Shown: positions 1-8,607 of the stretch, piece by piece
Position numbering within the stretch: the stretch's first letter is position 1
Layout of the letters: the number at the start of each line of letters is the position of its first letter
Assembly (NCBI GenBank): GCA_964544655.1
Contig: CAZJCM010000001.1
Span: forward strand, 62,001-126,000
DNA from: HyVt-443 sp964544655
GTDB lineage: Bacteria; Pseudomonadota; Gammaproteobacteria; Chromatiales; Chromatiaceae
Direction of reading: 5' to 3'
DNA length: 64,000 nt
Notes under the pieces: generated by a model
What the model was told of the DNA's origin: nothing
The model's input: only the letters and a program-made list of their open reading frames with translations
The model's database searches: none
Program-made: the position numbers and the translations under genes

Positions 1-2
1 GT

Positions 3-335
3 GCCACCGGTAACGTGGTCTACGGTGAGGCGGTGCTGCGAATGCGGGAAGACGTGGCCACCGGCCAGTCCCTGCAGCTGGCCATGAAGCAGCAGAACAT
101 CTTTCCGCACATGGTGATCCAGATGGTGGCCATCGGCGAGGAGTCCGGCTCCATCGATGCCATGTTGTCGAAAGTAGCCGATTTCTATGAAGAAGAGGTG
201 GACAACGCGGTCGATGCCCTGAGCAGCCTGCTGGAACCCCTGATCATGGTCATCCTGGGCACGCTGATCGGCGGCCTGGTGATCGCCATGTACCTGCCCA
301 TCTTTCATATGGGCTCTGCCATCATGGGGCAGTAG
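3..335 (+). CDS. pilC: Type IV pilus assembly inner-membrane protein PilC, 3' end only
   Basis: This is the C-terminal 110 residues of a type II secretion F/PilC family protein. The reading frame is open to the left edge, so the gene starts upstream of the window. The visible part carries the hallmark second cytoplasmic F domain (AVLRMREDVATGQSL, then GEESGSIDAML). It ends in a hydrophobic hairpin, LLEPLIMVILGTLIGGLVIA, followed by MYLPIF, which is the usual PilC terminus. PilC is the inner-membrane platform that connects the PilB/PilT motors to the growing pilus. The prepilin peptidase gene pilD follows 190 nt downstream, the usual pilB-pilC-pilD order. GTG at 15 is internal and not the start. 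Confidence 0.93.
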   Translation, partial: ATGNVVYGEAVLRMREDVATGQSLQLAMKQQNIFPHMVIQMVAIGEESGSIDAMLSKVADFYEEEVDNAVDALSSLLEPLIMVILGTLIGGLVIAMYLPIFHMGSAIMGQ

Positions 336-478
336 CCTGACGCCGGAGTCAGGCTGACGCTATGGCTTTATCTGAGGGGTCGAAGTCAGGCTGTTAACAC
401 AATGTATTTTAAGCATAAATTTCAGTATCAATCTGACTCCGGCCCCTTCCAGAAACAGCGCGAGTCCGGCTCCCTCCA
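335..478. repeat. REP-like palindromic intergenic element
   Basis: The pilC-pilD spacer is built from related palindromes. GCCTGAC-GCCGGA-GTCAGGC (335-354) forms a 7-bp hairpin overlapping the last base of the pilC stop codon. A second unit runs from 376 to 446. Its ends, GGGGTCGAAGTCAG and, on the opposite strand, GGGGCCGGAGTCAG, are imperfect 14-bp terminal inverted repeats. A further partial unit, GCGAGTCCGGCTCC, follows at about 459-472. This organisation resembles REP or MITE-like sequences mobilised by REP-associated tyrosine transposases. No transposase is present in the window, so the assignment is by structure only. Confidence 0.6.
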
Positions 479-526
479 GGCGCAGTTTTTGATTCACCCC
501 ATAAGAGACCACAACACCACACATCC

Positions 527-1405
527 ATGTTCGTCATAGACTACCTGCAAACCCACCATGGGGTGTTCCTGTTGTTCTGCGGCCTTGTCGGGCTCTCCAT
601 CGGCAGCTTCATCAACGTAGTGGCCTACCGCCTACCGCTCATGCTGGAGCGCGAATGGCAGAGCCAGTGCCGGGAATTATTGGAGCTGGACACTTCCGAC
701 GCCGAACAGACAGAACCGTTCAACCTCTCCCAGCCACGTTCCCGCTGTCCGCACTGCGGACATCCGATCAAGGCGTTGGAGAATATCCCAATCATCAGCT
801 ACCTGCTTCTGCATGGCCGCTGCGCCCAGTGTAAAAAACGGATCTCCCTGCGTTATCCTCTGATCGAGGGACTGACCTGCATCCTCTCCCTGGTGATCGC
901 CTGGCAATTCGGCCTGAGCTGGCAGACTGCAGCCGCACTGCCCCTCACCTGGTCTCTCATCGCACTCAGTCTGATCGATTTCGACCATCAATTGCTGCCG
1001 GACAACATCCTCCTGCCAATGCTCTGGGCCGGCCTGCTGGCCAACCTGTTTGGTCTCTTCACCAGTCCCGAGGACGCCATCATTGGCGCCGCTGCCGGCT
1101 ATCTCACGTTATGGAGCGTATTCCAGCTGTTCCGCCTGATTACCGGCAAGGAAGGCATGGGCTACGGTGACTTCAAGCTGCTGGCCCTGTTCGGTGCCTG
1201 GCTGGGATGGCAATATCTGTTTCAGATCATCCTGATCTCATCCCTGGTTGGCGCCTTAGCCGGAGTGGGCATGATCCTGTTCATGGGGCGCGAGCGCAGC
1301 ATCCCCATCCCATTCGGCCCCTACCTTGCGACCGCCGGCTGGATCAGCCTGCTGTGGGGAGAACAATTGAATCAGCTCTACCTGAACTGGGCGGGTCTGA
1401 CCTGA
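527..1405 (+). CDS. pilD: Prepilin leader peptidase/N-methyltransferase PilD (A24 family)
   Basis: This 292-residue polytopic inner-membrane protein cleaves type IV prepilin leader peptides and N-methylates the new N-terminus. The N-terminal cytoplasmic domain has the two CxxC pairs of the methyltransferase region (C74/C77 and C99/C102). The two catalytic aspartates of this aspartic protease family are visible at D151, in the LIDFDHQLLPD segment, and D215, in the GYGDFK motif. Length is normal for the family. It lies 190 nt after pilC, and coaE starts 3 nt after its stop codon, as in many gammaproteobacteria, so the two are probably co-transcribed. Confidence 0.95.
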   Translation: MFVIDYLQTHHGVFLLFCGLVGLSIGSFINVVAYRLPLMLEREWQSQCRELLELDTSDAEQTEPFNLSQPRSRCPHCGHPIKALENIPIISYLLLHGRCAQCKKRISLRYPLIEGLTCILSLVIAWQFGLSWQTAAALPLTWSLIALSLIDFDHQLLPDNILLPMLWAGLLANLFGLFTSPEDAIIGAAAGYLTLWSVFQLFRLITGKEGMGYGDFKLLALFGAWLGWQYLFQIILISSLVGALAGVGMILFMGRERSIPIPFGPYLATAGWISLLWGEQLNQLYLNWAGLT

Positions 1406-1408
1406 GCC

Positions 1409-2002
1409 ATGTTGACCATTGGCCTCACCGGCGGCATCGGCTGCGGGAAATCCGCCGTTGCCGACCTGTTCACCGAACTGGGCGCGCCGATACTGGATGC
1501 GGACCAGGTGGCACGAGAGGTCGTGCTGCCGGGAAAACCAGCCCTCAGCGAAATCACCCAACGCTTCGGTAGTGAGATCCTGCTTCCGGACGGCCAGCTC
1601 GACCGCAAGCGATTACGCGCCATCATCTTCCATGACGAACAGGCGCGTCACGACCTGGAGGCCATTCTCCACCCACGAATCAGGCAACAGATGCAGCACT
1701 GGCTGGCAAACCAGAAGACCGCTTATGCAATCCTCTCCATCCCGCTTCTCATTGAGACCGGTCAGCAGAATACATTCGATCGCATCCTGGTGGTGGATTG
1801 CCCTGAGGCGTTGCAGATCGAGCGCATCTGTACACGCGACCAGGTTACACCAGATCAGGCACGATCCATCCTGACTGCTCAGACGAGCCGCCAAGAACGA
1901 CTGGCAGCAGCAGATGACATTATCGACAATAGCGGTCCCCTGGAGGCCCTCAGGCCCCAGGTGCTGCGGTTGCACAGGAGATACACATCAGCCGCCCGGT
2001 AA
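1409..2002 (+). CDS. coaE: Dephospho-CoA kinase
   Basis: This 197-residue cytosolic kinase catalyses the last step of coenzyme A synthesis, phosphorylating the 3'-hydroxyl of dephospho-CoA with ATP. The P-loop GGIGCGKS occupies residues 8-15, directly after the first strand. The next recognisable block, LDADQVAREVV, is the family substrate-binding region. It begins only 3 nt after pilD, suggesting translational coupling. The length matches bacterial CoaE (about 200 residues). Confidence 0.95.
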   Translation: MLTIGLTGGIGCGKSAVADLFTELGAPILDADQVAREVVLPGKPALSEITQRFGSEILLPDGQLDRKRLRAIIFHDEQARHDLEAILHPRIRQQMQHWLANQKTAYAILSIPLLIETGQQNTFDRILVVDCPEALQIERICTRDQVTPDQARSILTAQTSRQERLAAADDIIDNSGPLEALRPQVLRLHRRYTSAAR

Positions 2003-2182
2003 GCAAAGCCTGCTATGGCCTGACTGAATCCTTGCATACAGCGGGAATGCAACATAAGAAACATCGATTCGGGGAACATAATGCGCTCGGATCAGTCTAC
2101 CCGATCAGGCGCTATTTACCTGAGGCAGTAAAATAATGGAGAATAGCAGCCTGGCCATCCTCTCACCTCAATCTGGAATATC

Positions 2183-2962
2183 ATGTCTTCCGCCCAGCCG
2201 GACAAGATCGTCTACGAGCATCCGCTGAATGAAAAGATGCGCACGCTGTTGCGTCTCGAGCACCTGTTTCTGCTGGTCAATCATCACCTGCTGAATAGTG
2301 ACGTCTGGAGCAGCAGAGCCGCCATAGACGGCCTGCTCGACATGGTCAACATCTTCAATCGTGCCGACATCAAGGCCGACCTGATCAAAGAGCTCGATCG
2401 GCACCGGGAGAAACTGGCCAATATCCGTCGCACTCCAGGCATCGATACCGAGCGCCTCGATCTGATTTTGGATCAACTGGAGGCGGCGACCGGCCGTATC
2501 TTCAAGATCACCGGCCAGATCGGCCATACCATGCGCAACAATGAATTCCTCAAGGGCGTCCTGCAACGCAGCAGCATTCCCGGCGGTAACTGCGCCTTTG
2601 ACCTGCCGTATTACCACTACTGGCTGGAGCAACCACACGAGTTCCGTCAGGCGGAGATCCACGGCTGGCTGCAAACGCTGGATCCGGTGCAACAGGCGGT
2701 GGAACTGATCCTCTCCCTGATTCGCAGCAGCACCAGCCCCACCCAGGAGGTAGCCAGCGGTGGTTTTTATCAGCAAACTCTGAACAGCCAGTCTCCAGCA
2801 CAACTGGTGCGGGTTGGCATATCGAGAAAATACCCGCTTTTCGCCGAGATCAGCGGCGGCAAGCACCGCTTTACCATCCGCTTTCTGGAGCCCTCCGAGG
2901 TTGAACGCCCGGCCCAAACCAAGCAGGATGTACAATTCTCACTTAACACCTGTATTCTCTAA
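2183..2962 (+). CDS. zapD: Cell division protein ZapD
   Basis: This 259-residue cytoplasmic protein stabilises FtsZ protofilament bundles at the division ring. The sequence opens with YEHPLNEKMRTLLRLEHLF, the characteristic start of the ZapD (formerly YacF/DUF1342) family, and the length is typical. It forms the conserved coaE-zapD-yacG gene order. Its stop codon overlaps the yacG start by one base (TAATG), so the two are translationally coupled. A 180-nt spacer separates it from coaE. The ATG at 2183 lacks a strong Shine-Dalgarno sequence, but the family N-terminus supports it. Confidence 0.93.
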   Translation: MSSAQPDKIVYEHPLNEKMRTLLRLEHLFLLVNHHLLNSDVWSSRAAIDGLLDMVNIFNRADIKADLIKELDRHREKLANIRRTPGIDTERLDLILDQLEAATGRIFKITGQIGHTMRNNEFLKGVLQRSSIPGGNCAFDLPYYHYWLEQPHEFRQAEIHGWLQTLDPVQQAVELILSLIRSSTSPTQEVASGGFYQQTLNSQSPAQLVRVGISRKYPLFAEISGGKHRFTIRFLEPSEVERPAQTKQDVQFSLNTCIL

Positions 2963-3156
2963 TGACAGAACGACGGACATTACATGTCAGTTGCCCGACA
3001 TGCAAAAAGGGCTTCGAGTGGAATAAAACAGCCCGCTGGCGCCCATTCTGCAGTGAACGCTGCCGCCTGATCGATCTGGGCCAGTGGTTGGATGAGGATT
3101 ACAGGATAGCGGGTAAGGAGCAGGCAGCGCCATTCCCCACCATCGACCAAGAATAA
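2962..3156 (+). CDS. yacG: DNA gyrase inhibitor / zinc protein YacG
   Basis: This 64-residue zinc-ribbon protein binds GyrB and blocks gyrase DNA binding in the characterised E. coli homologue. The four zinc ligands are visible as C11-x2-C14 and C30-x3-C34, followed by the conserved RLIDLGQWLDEDYRI segment. The start codon overlaps the zapD stop (TAATG). It is the last gene of the coaE-zapD-yacG group before a repeat-rich tRNA locus. Confidence 0.94.
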   Translation: MTERRTLHVSCPTCKKGFEWNKTARWRPFCSERCRLIDLGQWLDEDYRIAGKEQAAPFPTIDQE

Positions 3157-3190
3157 GCTGCCAATTCCCACGGTAACGCTCACTCTGCCG

Positions 3191-3464
3191 CTGCGCGCTT
3201 CGCGGTCGAACCCGCTTGTTTGATATCGAGGGTTCGAATCGTGGAATTTACGAGCTGAGGTGACCGGCAAAGGCCTTGCCGTGTTCTGATATATGGCGGA
3301 GAGAGAGGGATGAGCTCCCTTTGGTCGCTGCTGCTGCGCGCTGCGCGCTCCGCAGTCGAACCCGCCTGTTTGATATCGAGGGTTCGAATCGTGGAATTTA
3401 CAAGCTGAGGTGACCGGCAAAGGCCTTGCCGTGTTCTGATATATGGCGGAGAGAGAGGGATTCG
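3191..3464. repeat. Two tandem copies of a ~124-bp unit ending in tRNA-Ser 3' sequence
   Basis: Copy 1 (about 3191-3314) and copy 2 (about 3341-3464) repeat with a 150-nt period and are nearly identical over gtcgaacccgc...tgatatatggcgg. Each copy ends with the CCA-encoding 3' end of a serine tRNA read on the minus strand (tggcggagagagaggga). Only copy 2 continues into a complete tRNA 3' half. Each copy also contains GATATCGAGGGTTCGAATC, which is a T-arm sequence in the opposite orientation, and a small hairpin CGGCAAAGGCCTTGCCG. The pattern suggests partial tandem duplication of the tRNA 3' end with its downstream flank, or misassembly next to the gap. Confidence 0.7.
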
Positions 3465-3636
3465 AACCCTCGATGGAGCTATTAACCCCATACTCCCTTA
3501 GCAGGGGAGCGCCTTCAGCCGCTCNNNNNNNNNNNNNNNNNNNNNNNNNNNNNNNNNNNNNNNNNNNNNNNNNNNNNNNNNNNNNNNNNNNNNNNNNNNN
3601 NNNNNNNNNNNNNNNNNNNNNNNNGGCCATCTCTCC
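3444..3636 (-). tRNA. serV: tRNA-Ser(GCU), interrupted by an assembly gap
   Basis: On the minus strand, 3636-3625 gives the 5' acceptor end GGAGAGATGGCC. After the 100 N, 3524-3444 gives GAGCGGCTGAAGGCGC, the anticodon loop CTGCTAA (anticodon GCT), a long variable arm, the T-loop GTTCGAATC and the 3' end TCTCTCCGCCA with encoded CCA. The acceptor pairs GGAGAGA/TCTCTCC match. If the N run is given zero length, the tRNA is 93 nt, the normal length of tRNA-Ser(GCU). The position just downstream of csrA on the same strand matches the classical gammaproteobacterial csrA-serV arrangement. Confidence 0.85.
3525..3624. other. Assembly gap (100 N)
   Basis: Exactly 100 N, a standard scaffolding placeholder of unknown true length. 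It falls between the D-arm and acceptor stem of the serine tRNA. Both sides carry tRNA and flank repeats, so repeat-induced contig breakage is the likely cause. Confidence 0.98.
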
Positions 3637-3840
3637 AATTTCAACTAACTTCTCACGCTACCAATGGCCCTTCGGGCCATGCAGGGGAGCGCGTGATTCG
3701 GCGCTTGTGCGCCTCACCCCTTCGGGGCCAACGGTGCTTCGCACCGTTGTTCAAGATCGCCTGCGGCGACCTTAGTCAGCCGCTCGGCCATCTCTCCAAT
3801 TTCAACTAACTTCTCACGCTACCAATGGCCCTTCGGGCCA
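3625..3840. repeat. 55-bp direct repeat of the tRNA-Ser 5' end and a chain of small hairpins
   Basis: The 55-bp sequence starting GGCCATCTCTCCAATTTC is present at 3625-3679 and again at 3786-3840 (161-nt offset). The second copy is preceded by TCAGCCGCTC, so 3776-3797 is a 5' tRNA-Ser fragment without its 3' half. Between the copies lies a string of short perfect palindromes, mostly with TTC or TTCG-type loops: GGCCC-ttc-GGGCC, CGGCGC-ttgt-GCGCC (imperfect), CCCC-ttc-GGGG, CGGTGC-ttc-GCACCG and CGCC-tgc-GGCG. GCAGGGGAGCGC at about 3681 matches the tRNA anticodon-stem region. The block therefore looks like a tRNA-Ser copy split by a hairpin-rich insertion. Confidence 0.65.
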
Positions 3841-3990
3841 GTACATCAACAGACAACCTGTATCCATCAGGTGAGCCGCGGATGCGGCATTCTACATCAC
3901 TTTTATGGTGAATTCTCTATTCAATCGCCCTTGGCAATAATAACTTTTCACCAATCTATTTCCAAATCAGCTGATACCTCGGCTGTTGGC

Positions 3991-4028
3991 AAAAACATGA
4001 TGAGCAAGGCCAAAAGACCTTGCTCATC
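3991..4028 (-). terminator. Rho-independent terminator of csrA
   Basis: On the minus strand, directly after the csrA stop, a perfect 11-bp stem (GATGAGCAAGG / CCTTGCTCATC) with an 8-nt loop is followed by ATGTTTTTG. This is a standard intrinsic terminator, so the downstream tRNA-Ser needs its own promoter. Confidence 0.85.
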
Positions 4029-4036
4029 ACCTTTGA

Positions 4037-4231
4037 TTACTCGTCGTCTCCCTGCTGACCTTCCAACTGCTCCTGCTTGATACGCTCGTAAATTTCTTCA
4101 CGATGGACGGTCACATCACGCGGGGCGTTGACGCCAATACGCACCTGGTTACCCTTGACACCAAGCACGGTCACAGTGACTTCATCACCGATCATCAGCG
4201 TTTCACCCACACGACGGGTCAGAATCAACAT
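4037..4231 (-). CDS. csrA: Carbon storage regulator CsrA
   Basis: This 64-residue dimeric RNA-binding protein represses or stabilises target mRNAs by binding GGA motifs in hairpin loops. The start MLILTRRVGETLMIGD and the core VKGNQVRIGVNAP are canonical, and the RNA-contacting residues R6/R7 near the N-terminus and the VHREEIY segment are intact. It follows alaS and lysC on the same strand with a 229-nt spacer. A TATAAT box on the minus strand (4407-4412) suggests a promoter with a leader of about 170 nt. A strong terminator follows. Confidence 0.96.
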   Translation of the reverse strand: MLILTRRVGETLMIGDEVTVTVLGVKGNQVRIGVNAPRDVTVHREEIYERIKQEQLEGQQGDDE

Positions 4232-4460
4232 TTACCTGTCTCCCTGTTTATGAAATATGTGCGGGTTCTCCGCTTTTCTCAGGCATCCATTCCAGCACCT
4301 GTAAAAAGCGTGTCTGCCGCTGCCAACCAAGCGCTAACACAACAGACAGGATCTGCGTATCAGTGCGCGGTGGATTTTATCAGCAGCAGCCCTCCATCTA
4401 AAGGGAATTATATGCCTATATCAAGAGGTCTGCTGCAATTCACACTTGGCAACAGACTGA

Positions 4461-5690
4461 TTACTCAACAGGAAGTTCCTTATCCAGTGAAAATGCCTCG
4501 TGCAGGGTTCTGACGCCCAGCTCAAGATACTTCTCATCGACCACGACAGAGATCTTGATTTCAGAGGTTGAAATCATCCGGATGTTGATCTGTTCATTGG
4601 CCAATGCCTCGAACATGGTACTGGCAATGCCCGCATGGGAGCGCATACCTACACCGACAAGGGATATCTTGACGATGGATTCATCACCGATAACTTCCCG
4701 CGCACCCAACACCTCGGACGTCTGCCGGAGAATGTCCAGGGCCTTCGCGTAATCATTGCGATGCACAGTGAAGGTAAAATCGGTAGTATCATCTTCTGCG
4801 ATATTCTGCACGATCATATCCACTTCGATATTCGCAGCGGAAACCGGGCCGAGAATACTGTAGGCCACGCCGGGCTGATCGGGGACACCCAGTATGGTCA
4901 GCTTCGCCTCATCACGGCTGAATGCTATTCCGGAAACCTTCGCCTTTTCCATATCTTCATCCTCGAAGGTGATCAGAGTGCCCTCACCTTCTTCGAAACT
5001 TGAAAGAACCCGCAGGGGGACACTGTACTTCCCGGCGAACTCAACCGCCCTGATCTGCAACACCTTCGAGCCAAGGCTGGCCATTTCCAGCATCTCCTCG
5101 AAGGTGATCCTGTCCAGCTTGCGCGCTTTCGGCTCGACCCGGGGGTCGGTGGTATAGACACCATCGACATCGGTAAAGATCTGGCATTCATCCGCGTTCA
5201 GGGCGGCGGCCATGGCCACGGCGGTAGTGTCTGAGCCACCCCGTCCGAGCGTGGTGATATTGCCACCGTCGTCGATGCCCTGAAAACCGGCCACCACCAC
5301 AACCTTGCCATCTTCCAGGTCACGCCGGACACGATCGCTGTCAATATCCTGAATTCTTGCCTTGCTATAGACGTTATCCGTACGTATTTGCACCTGGCCA
5401 CCGGTATAGGAGCGTGCCGGGCAACCAATTTTCTGCAGCGCCATGCTGAGCAAGGCGATCGTCACCTGTTCGCCAGTGGAGACCAGCACATCCATCTCCC
5501 GCGGGTCCGGTGCCGCAGATATCTCCCGCGCCAGTGCCAGTAAGCGATTGGTCTCTCCTGACATGGCGGAAACCACCACCACGAGTTGGTCGCCCCGCCG
5601 GCGGGCCGCCGCGACCTTTTTCGCTACGGCCTCGATCCGTTCGATACTGCCAACGGAGGTGCCGCCATATTTTTGTACTATCAGTGCCAT
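4461..5690 (-). CDS. lysC: Aspartate kinase
   Basis: This 409-residue enzyme phosphorylates aspartate, the first committed step to lysine, threonine and methionine. The N-terminal kinase motif KYGGTSVG is at residues 7-14, and FTDVDGVYTTDPR marks the amino-acid kinase domain. Two ACT regulatory domains make up roughly the last 145 residues, as in feedback-inhibited single-function aspartate kinases. The ATG at 5690 begins MALIVQKYGG, the family N-terminus; a TTG 69 nt upstream would only add an atypical extension. It sits in the conserved alaS-lysC-csrA order. Confidence 0.96.
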   Translation of the reverse strand: MALIVQKYGGTSVGSIERIEAVAKKVAAARRRGDQLVVVVSAMSGETNRLLALAREISAAPDPREMDVLVSTGEQVTIALLSMALQKIGCPARSYTGGQVQIRTDNVYSKARIQDIDSDRVRRDLEDGKVVVVAGFQGIDDGGNITTLGRGGSDTTAVAMAAALNADECQIFTDVDGVYTTDPRVEPKARKLDRITFEEMLEMASLGSKVLQIRAVEFAGKYSVPLRVLSSFEEGEGTLITFEDEDMEKAKVSGIAFSRDEAKLTILGVPDQPGVAYSILGPVSAANIEVDMIVQNIAEDDTTDFTFTVHRNDYAKALDILRQTSEVLGAREVIGDESIVKISLVGVGMRSHAGIASTMFEALANEQINIRMISTSEIKISVVVDEKYLELGVRTLHEAFSLDKELPVE

Positions 5691-5843
5691 GTTTCCGCTG
5701 CCCGCCTCTATTGCCCGTCGGCATGGAGGCTGTCGGGTAAAAAGTGCGACATTAAACAATAAATCGGATATCGGATAAACAACCCTTCGAAAAACAGGCG
5801 TGACTTGGCTTGAAGAGCCGGACCGACACCACTGCCCCCCCGG

Positions 5844-8471
5844 CTATAGCTTCTCCCGCACCCACGCCTCCACGCTGGCCAGCGCACCGGGAAGCGCCGC
5901 GGGATCGTTACCGCCTGCTTGCGCCATGTCCGGGCGACCACCGCCTCTGCCACCTACTTGCTCTGCCACGAATTTCACCAGATCACCTGCCTTGATCCGG
6001 TCGGTCAGGTCCTTGGTCACCCCGGCGACCAGACTGACCTTGTCGCCATTCGCAGCTCCCAGGACGATCACCGCGCTACCGAGCTTGTCCTTCAACCGGT
6101 CCATGGTTTCGCGCAGGGTCTTCGGGTCGCTGCCCTCCAGTGCCGCGGCCAACACCTTCGCGCCGCCAATGTCCAGCGCATCTGCCGCCAGGTCACTGCC
6201 GGCGGCGCTGGCCAGTTTGCCCTTCAGCTGCTCCAGTTCCTTTTCCAGGCGCCGGCTTCGCTCGAGCAATTGCGCTACTTTTTCATCGACCTCATCACGG
6301 CTGCTCTTCACCAGCTCTGCGATACGCTGCAGGCGCGCCTCATTGGCCTCCATCCATTCGATAGCGCGTTCACCGGTAACGCCTTCGATGCGTCGCACCC
6401 CAGAGGCGATACCACTCTCCGCCGTGATCTTGAACAGCCCTATGTCGCCCACTGCCTTGACGTGTGTGCCGCCACACAGCTCAGTGGAGAAATCCCCCAT
6501 CCGCAGTACCCGGACCTGATCACCATACTTTTCGCCGAACAGAGCCATCGCCCCGGACGCCTTGGCATCTTCCAGGGACATGATGCGGGTCTCCACCATA
6601 TGGTTGGCACGAATCTGTTCATTAACCAGGCGCTCGATCTCCTGCAGCTGTTGTCGGCTGATGGGTTCGAAATGGGCGAAATCGAAACGCAGACGTTCGG
6701 CATCCACCAAGGAGCCCTTCTGTTGCACATGCTCTCCGAGCACTATGCGCAGGGCCGCATGCAGCAGATGGGTGGCGGAATGATTGAGGGCGGTGCGATG
6801 ACGTCGTGACCGGTCCACTTCCGGTATTACCGTGTCACCCACCCGCAACAGATCGCCATGAAAACGGCCAATGTGCAGAAAGACGCCTCCACCCTGTTTC
6901 TGGGTGTCATGCACCTCGAAACGGCCACCATCCTCCTGCCTGATGACGCCGGCATCACCCACCTGACCACCGGACTCGGCGTAGAACGGGGTACGGTCCA
7001 GCACCAGCATGCCCTCATCCCCATCAGCCAGGGTTTCCACAGAAGTGCCATTCTGATACATGGCGATGACCGTGGCCTGATCCTGCAAGCGCTCATAGCC
7101 GGTAAAGTCGGTGCTGCCATCGAGATCGATGACCGGCTGCTCAGCCGCGGCAAAATGGCTCGCTGCCCGGGCCCGTTCACGCTGGGCCGCCATCTCCCGC
7201 TCGAACCCGGCCATATCCAGGGTCAGATTGCGTTCACGGGCGATATCCGCTGTCAGGTCGGTGGGGAAGCCATAGGTGTCGTACAACTTGAACACCGTCT
7301 CACCAGGGATTTCCTTGCCCGTAAGCCCAGCAATCGCCTGCTCCAGGATTTTCATCCCCTGCTCAAGGGTTTCGGCAAAACGCTCTTCCTCCAGCCGCAG
7401 TACCCGTTTCACCTGCTCCTGTGCCTGCACCAGCTCTGGATAGGCGTCACCCATGACATCGCAAAGGGCATCAACCAGACGATAGAAGAACGGTTCTTTC
7501 ACATTCAGCATGTAACCGTGACGAATGGCACGCCGAATGATACGGCGCAGCACATAACCACGCCCTTCATTGGAAGGCAGGACACCATCCACGATCAGGA
7601 AGGCGCAGGAGCGGATATGATCGGCGATCACCCGGAGGGATTTCTCTTCCAGGTCACTACAGCCGGTAATCCCGGCCGTAGCGCGGATCAGATTCTGGAA
7701 CAGGTCGATCTCATAGTTGCTGTGTACGCCCTGCATCACCGCCGCCAGCCGTTCCAGCCCCATGCCGGTATCCACCGAAGGATGAGGCAGTGGCGTCATG
7801 TTGCCATCGCTGTCCCGGTTGTACTGCATGAATACCAGGTTCCATATTTCGATGTAGCGATCGCCATCCTCTTCCGGGGAGCCCGGTGGGCCGCCCCAGA
7901 CTTCAGCGCCATGATCGTAGAATATCTCTGAGCAGGGACCGCAGGGCCCGGTATCACCCATGGACCAGAAGTTATCGCTCTCATACCGCTTGCCGCCCGG
8001 CTTGTCACCGATGCGGGTGAAACGGGCCGGATCCACACCGATCTCCTGCAACCAGACATCCGCCGCTTCGTCATCTTCCTCATAGACCGTCACCCACAGC
8101 TTTTCCGGCGGCAATGCGAGCGTCTGGGTGAGGAAATCCCAGGCATAATGAATTGCATCGCGCTTGAAATAGTCACCAAAGCTGAAATTCCCCAGCATCT
8201 CGAAGAAGGTGTGGTGGCGCGCAGTGTAGCCAACATTCTCCAGGTCATTGTGCTTGCCGCCGGCACGCACACAACGCTGAGAGCTGGTGGCACGCCGATA
8301 GTCCCGCTTGTCACGCCCGAGAAACACGTCCTTGAACTGGACCATGCCGGCATTGGTGAACAGCAAGGTGGGATCGTTCTGGGGCACTAGCGGGCTGCTT
8401 GGCACCTCGCGATGCCCCCGCTCGACGAAAAAATCAAGAAATGCTCTGCGAAGTTCTGCGCTGGTCTTCAT
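5844..8471 (-). CDS. alaS: Alanyl-tRNA synthetase
   Basis: This 875-residue class II synthetase charges tRNA-Ala and edits Ser-tRNA-Ala. From N to C it has the aminoacylation domain (MKTSAELRRAFLDFF start), the tRNA-recognition region, the editing domain and the C-Ala domain. The editing-site zinc ligands fall exactly where they do in E. coli: H564 and H568 in HSATHLLH, and C666 and H670 in CGGTH. The C-terminal coiled coil and the GGRGGGRPDMAQAGG glycine-rich loop are present. The ATG at 8471 is chosen over one 24 nt upstream because MKTSAELR matches the family start. Confidence 0.97.
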   Translation of the reverse strand: MKTSAELRRAFLDFFVERGHREVPSSPLVPQNDPTLLFTNAGMVQFKDVFLGRDKRDYRRATSSQRCVRAGGKHNDLENVGYTARHHTFFEMLGNFSFGDYFKRDAIHYAWDFLTQTLALPPEKLWVTVYEEDDEAADVWLQEIGVDPARFTRIGDKPGGKRYESDNFWSMGDTGPCGPCSEIFYDHGAEVWGGPPGSPEEDGDRYIEIWNLVFMQYNRDSDGNMTPLPHPSVDTGMGLERLAAVMQGVHSNYEIDLFQNLIRATAGITGCSDLEEKSLRVIADHIRSCAFLIVDGVLPSNEGRGYVLRRIIRRAIRHGYMLNVKEPFFYRLVDALCDVMGDAYPELVQAQEQVKRVLRLEEERFAETLEQGMKILEQAIAGLTGKEIPGETVFKLYDTYGFPTDLTADIARERNLTLDMAGFEREMAAQRERARAASHFAAAEQPVIDLDGSTDFTGYERLQDQATVIAMYQNGTSVETLADGDEGMLVLDRTPFYAESGGQVGDAGVIRQEDGGRFEVHDTQKQGGGVFLHIGRFHGDLLRVGDTVIPEVDRSRRHRTALNHSATHLLHAALRIVLGEHVQQKGSLVDAERLRFDFAHFEPISRQQLQEIERLVNEQIRANHMVETRIMSLEDAKASGAMALFGEKYGDQVRVLRMGDFSTELCGGTHVKAVGDIGLFKITAESGIASGVRRIEGVTGERAIEWMEANEARLQRIAELVKSSRDEVDEKVAQLLERSRRLEKELEQLKGKLASAAGSDLAADALDIGGAKVLAAALEGSDPKTLRETMDRLKDKLGSAVIVLGAANGDKVSLVAGVTKDLTDRIKAGDLVKFVAEQVGGRGGGRPDMAQAGGNDPAALPGALASVEAWVREKL

Positions 8472-8607
8472 ACGGGCTCGTAAGTGGTGGAGCAAAAAGG
8501 AATAATTTTATGCAGAACTTGGGACGATGTCACCTAAAAACACACATCCGCCGCATGTTTCCGGTTACTCCCCATACACACCAGCTGAAAGTGGGACTCC
8601 AATCGAA

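Noticed and set aside
3191..3464. Repeats that could suggest a CRISPR array
   Set aside because: There are only two units of about 124 bp with tRNA sequence inside, and no short spaced repeats with unique spacers.
5691..5843. Lysine riboswitch upstream of lysC
   Set aside because: The 153-nt spacer is too short and shows none of the conserved lysine-aptamer segments or a following terminator.
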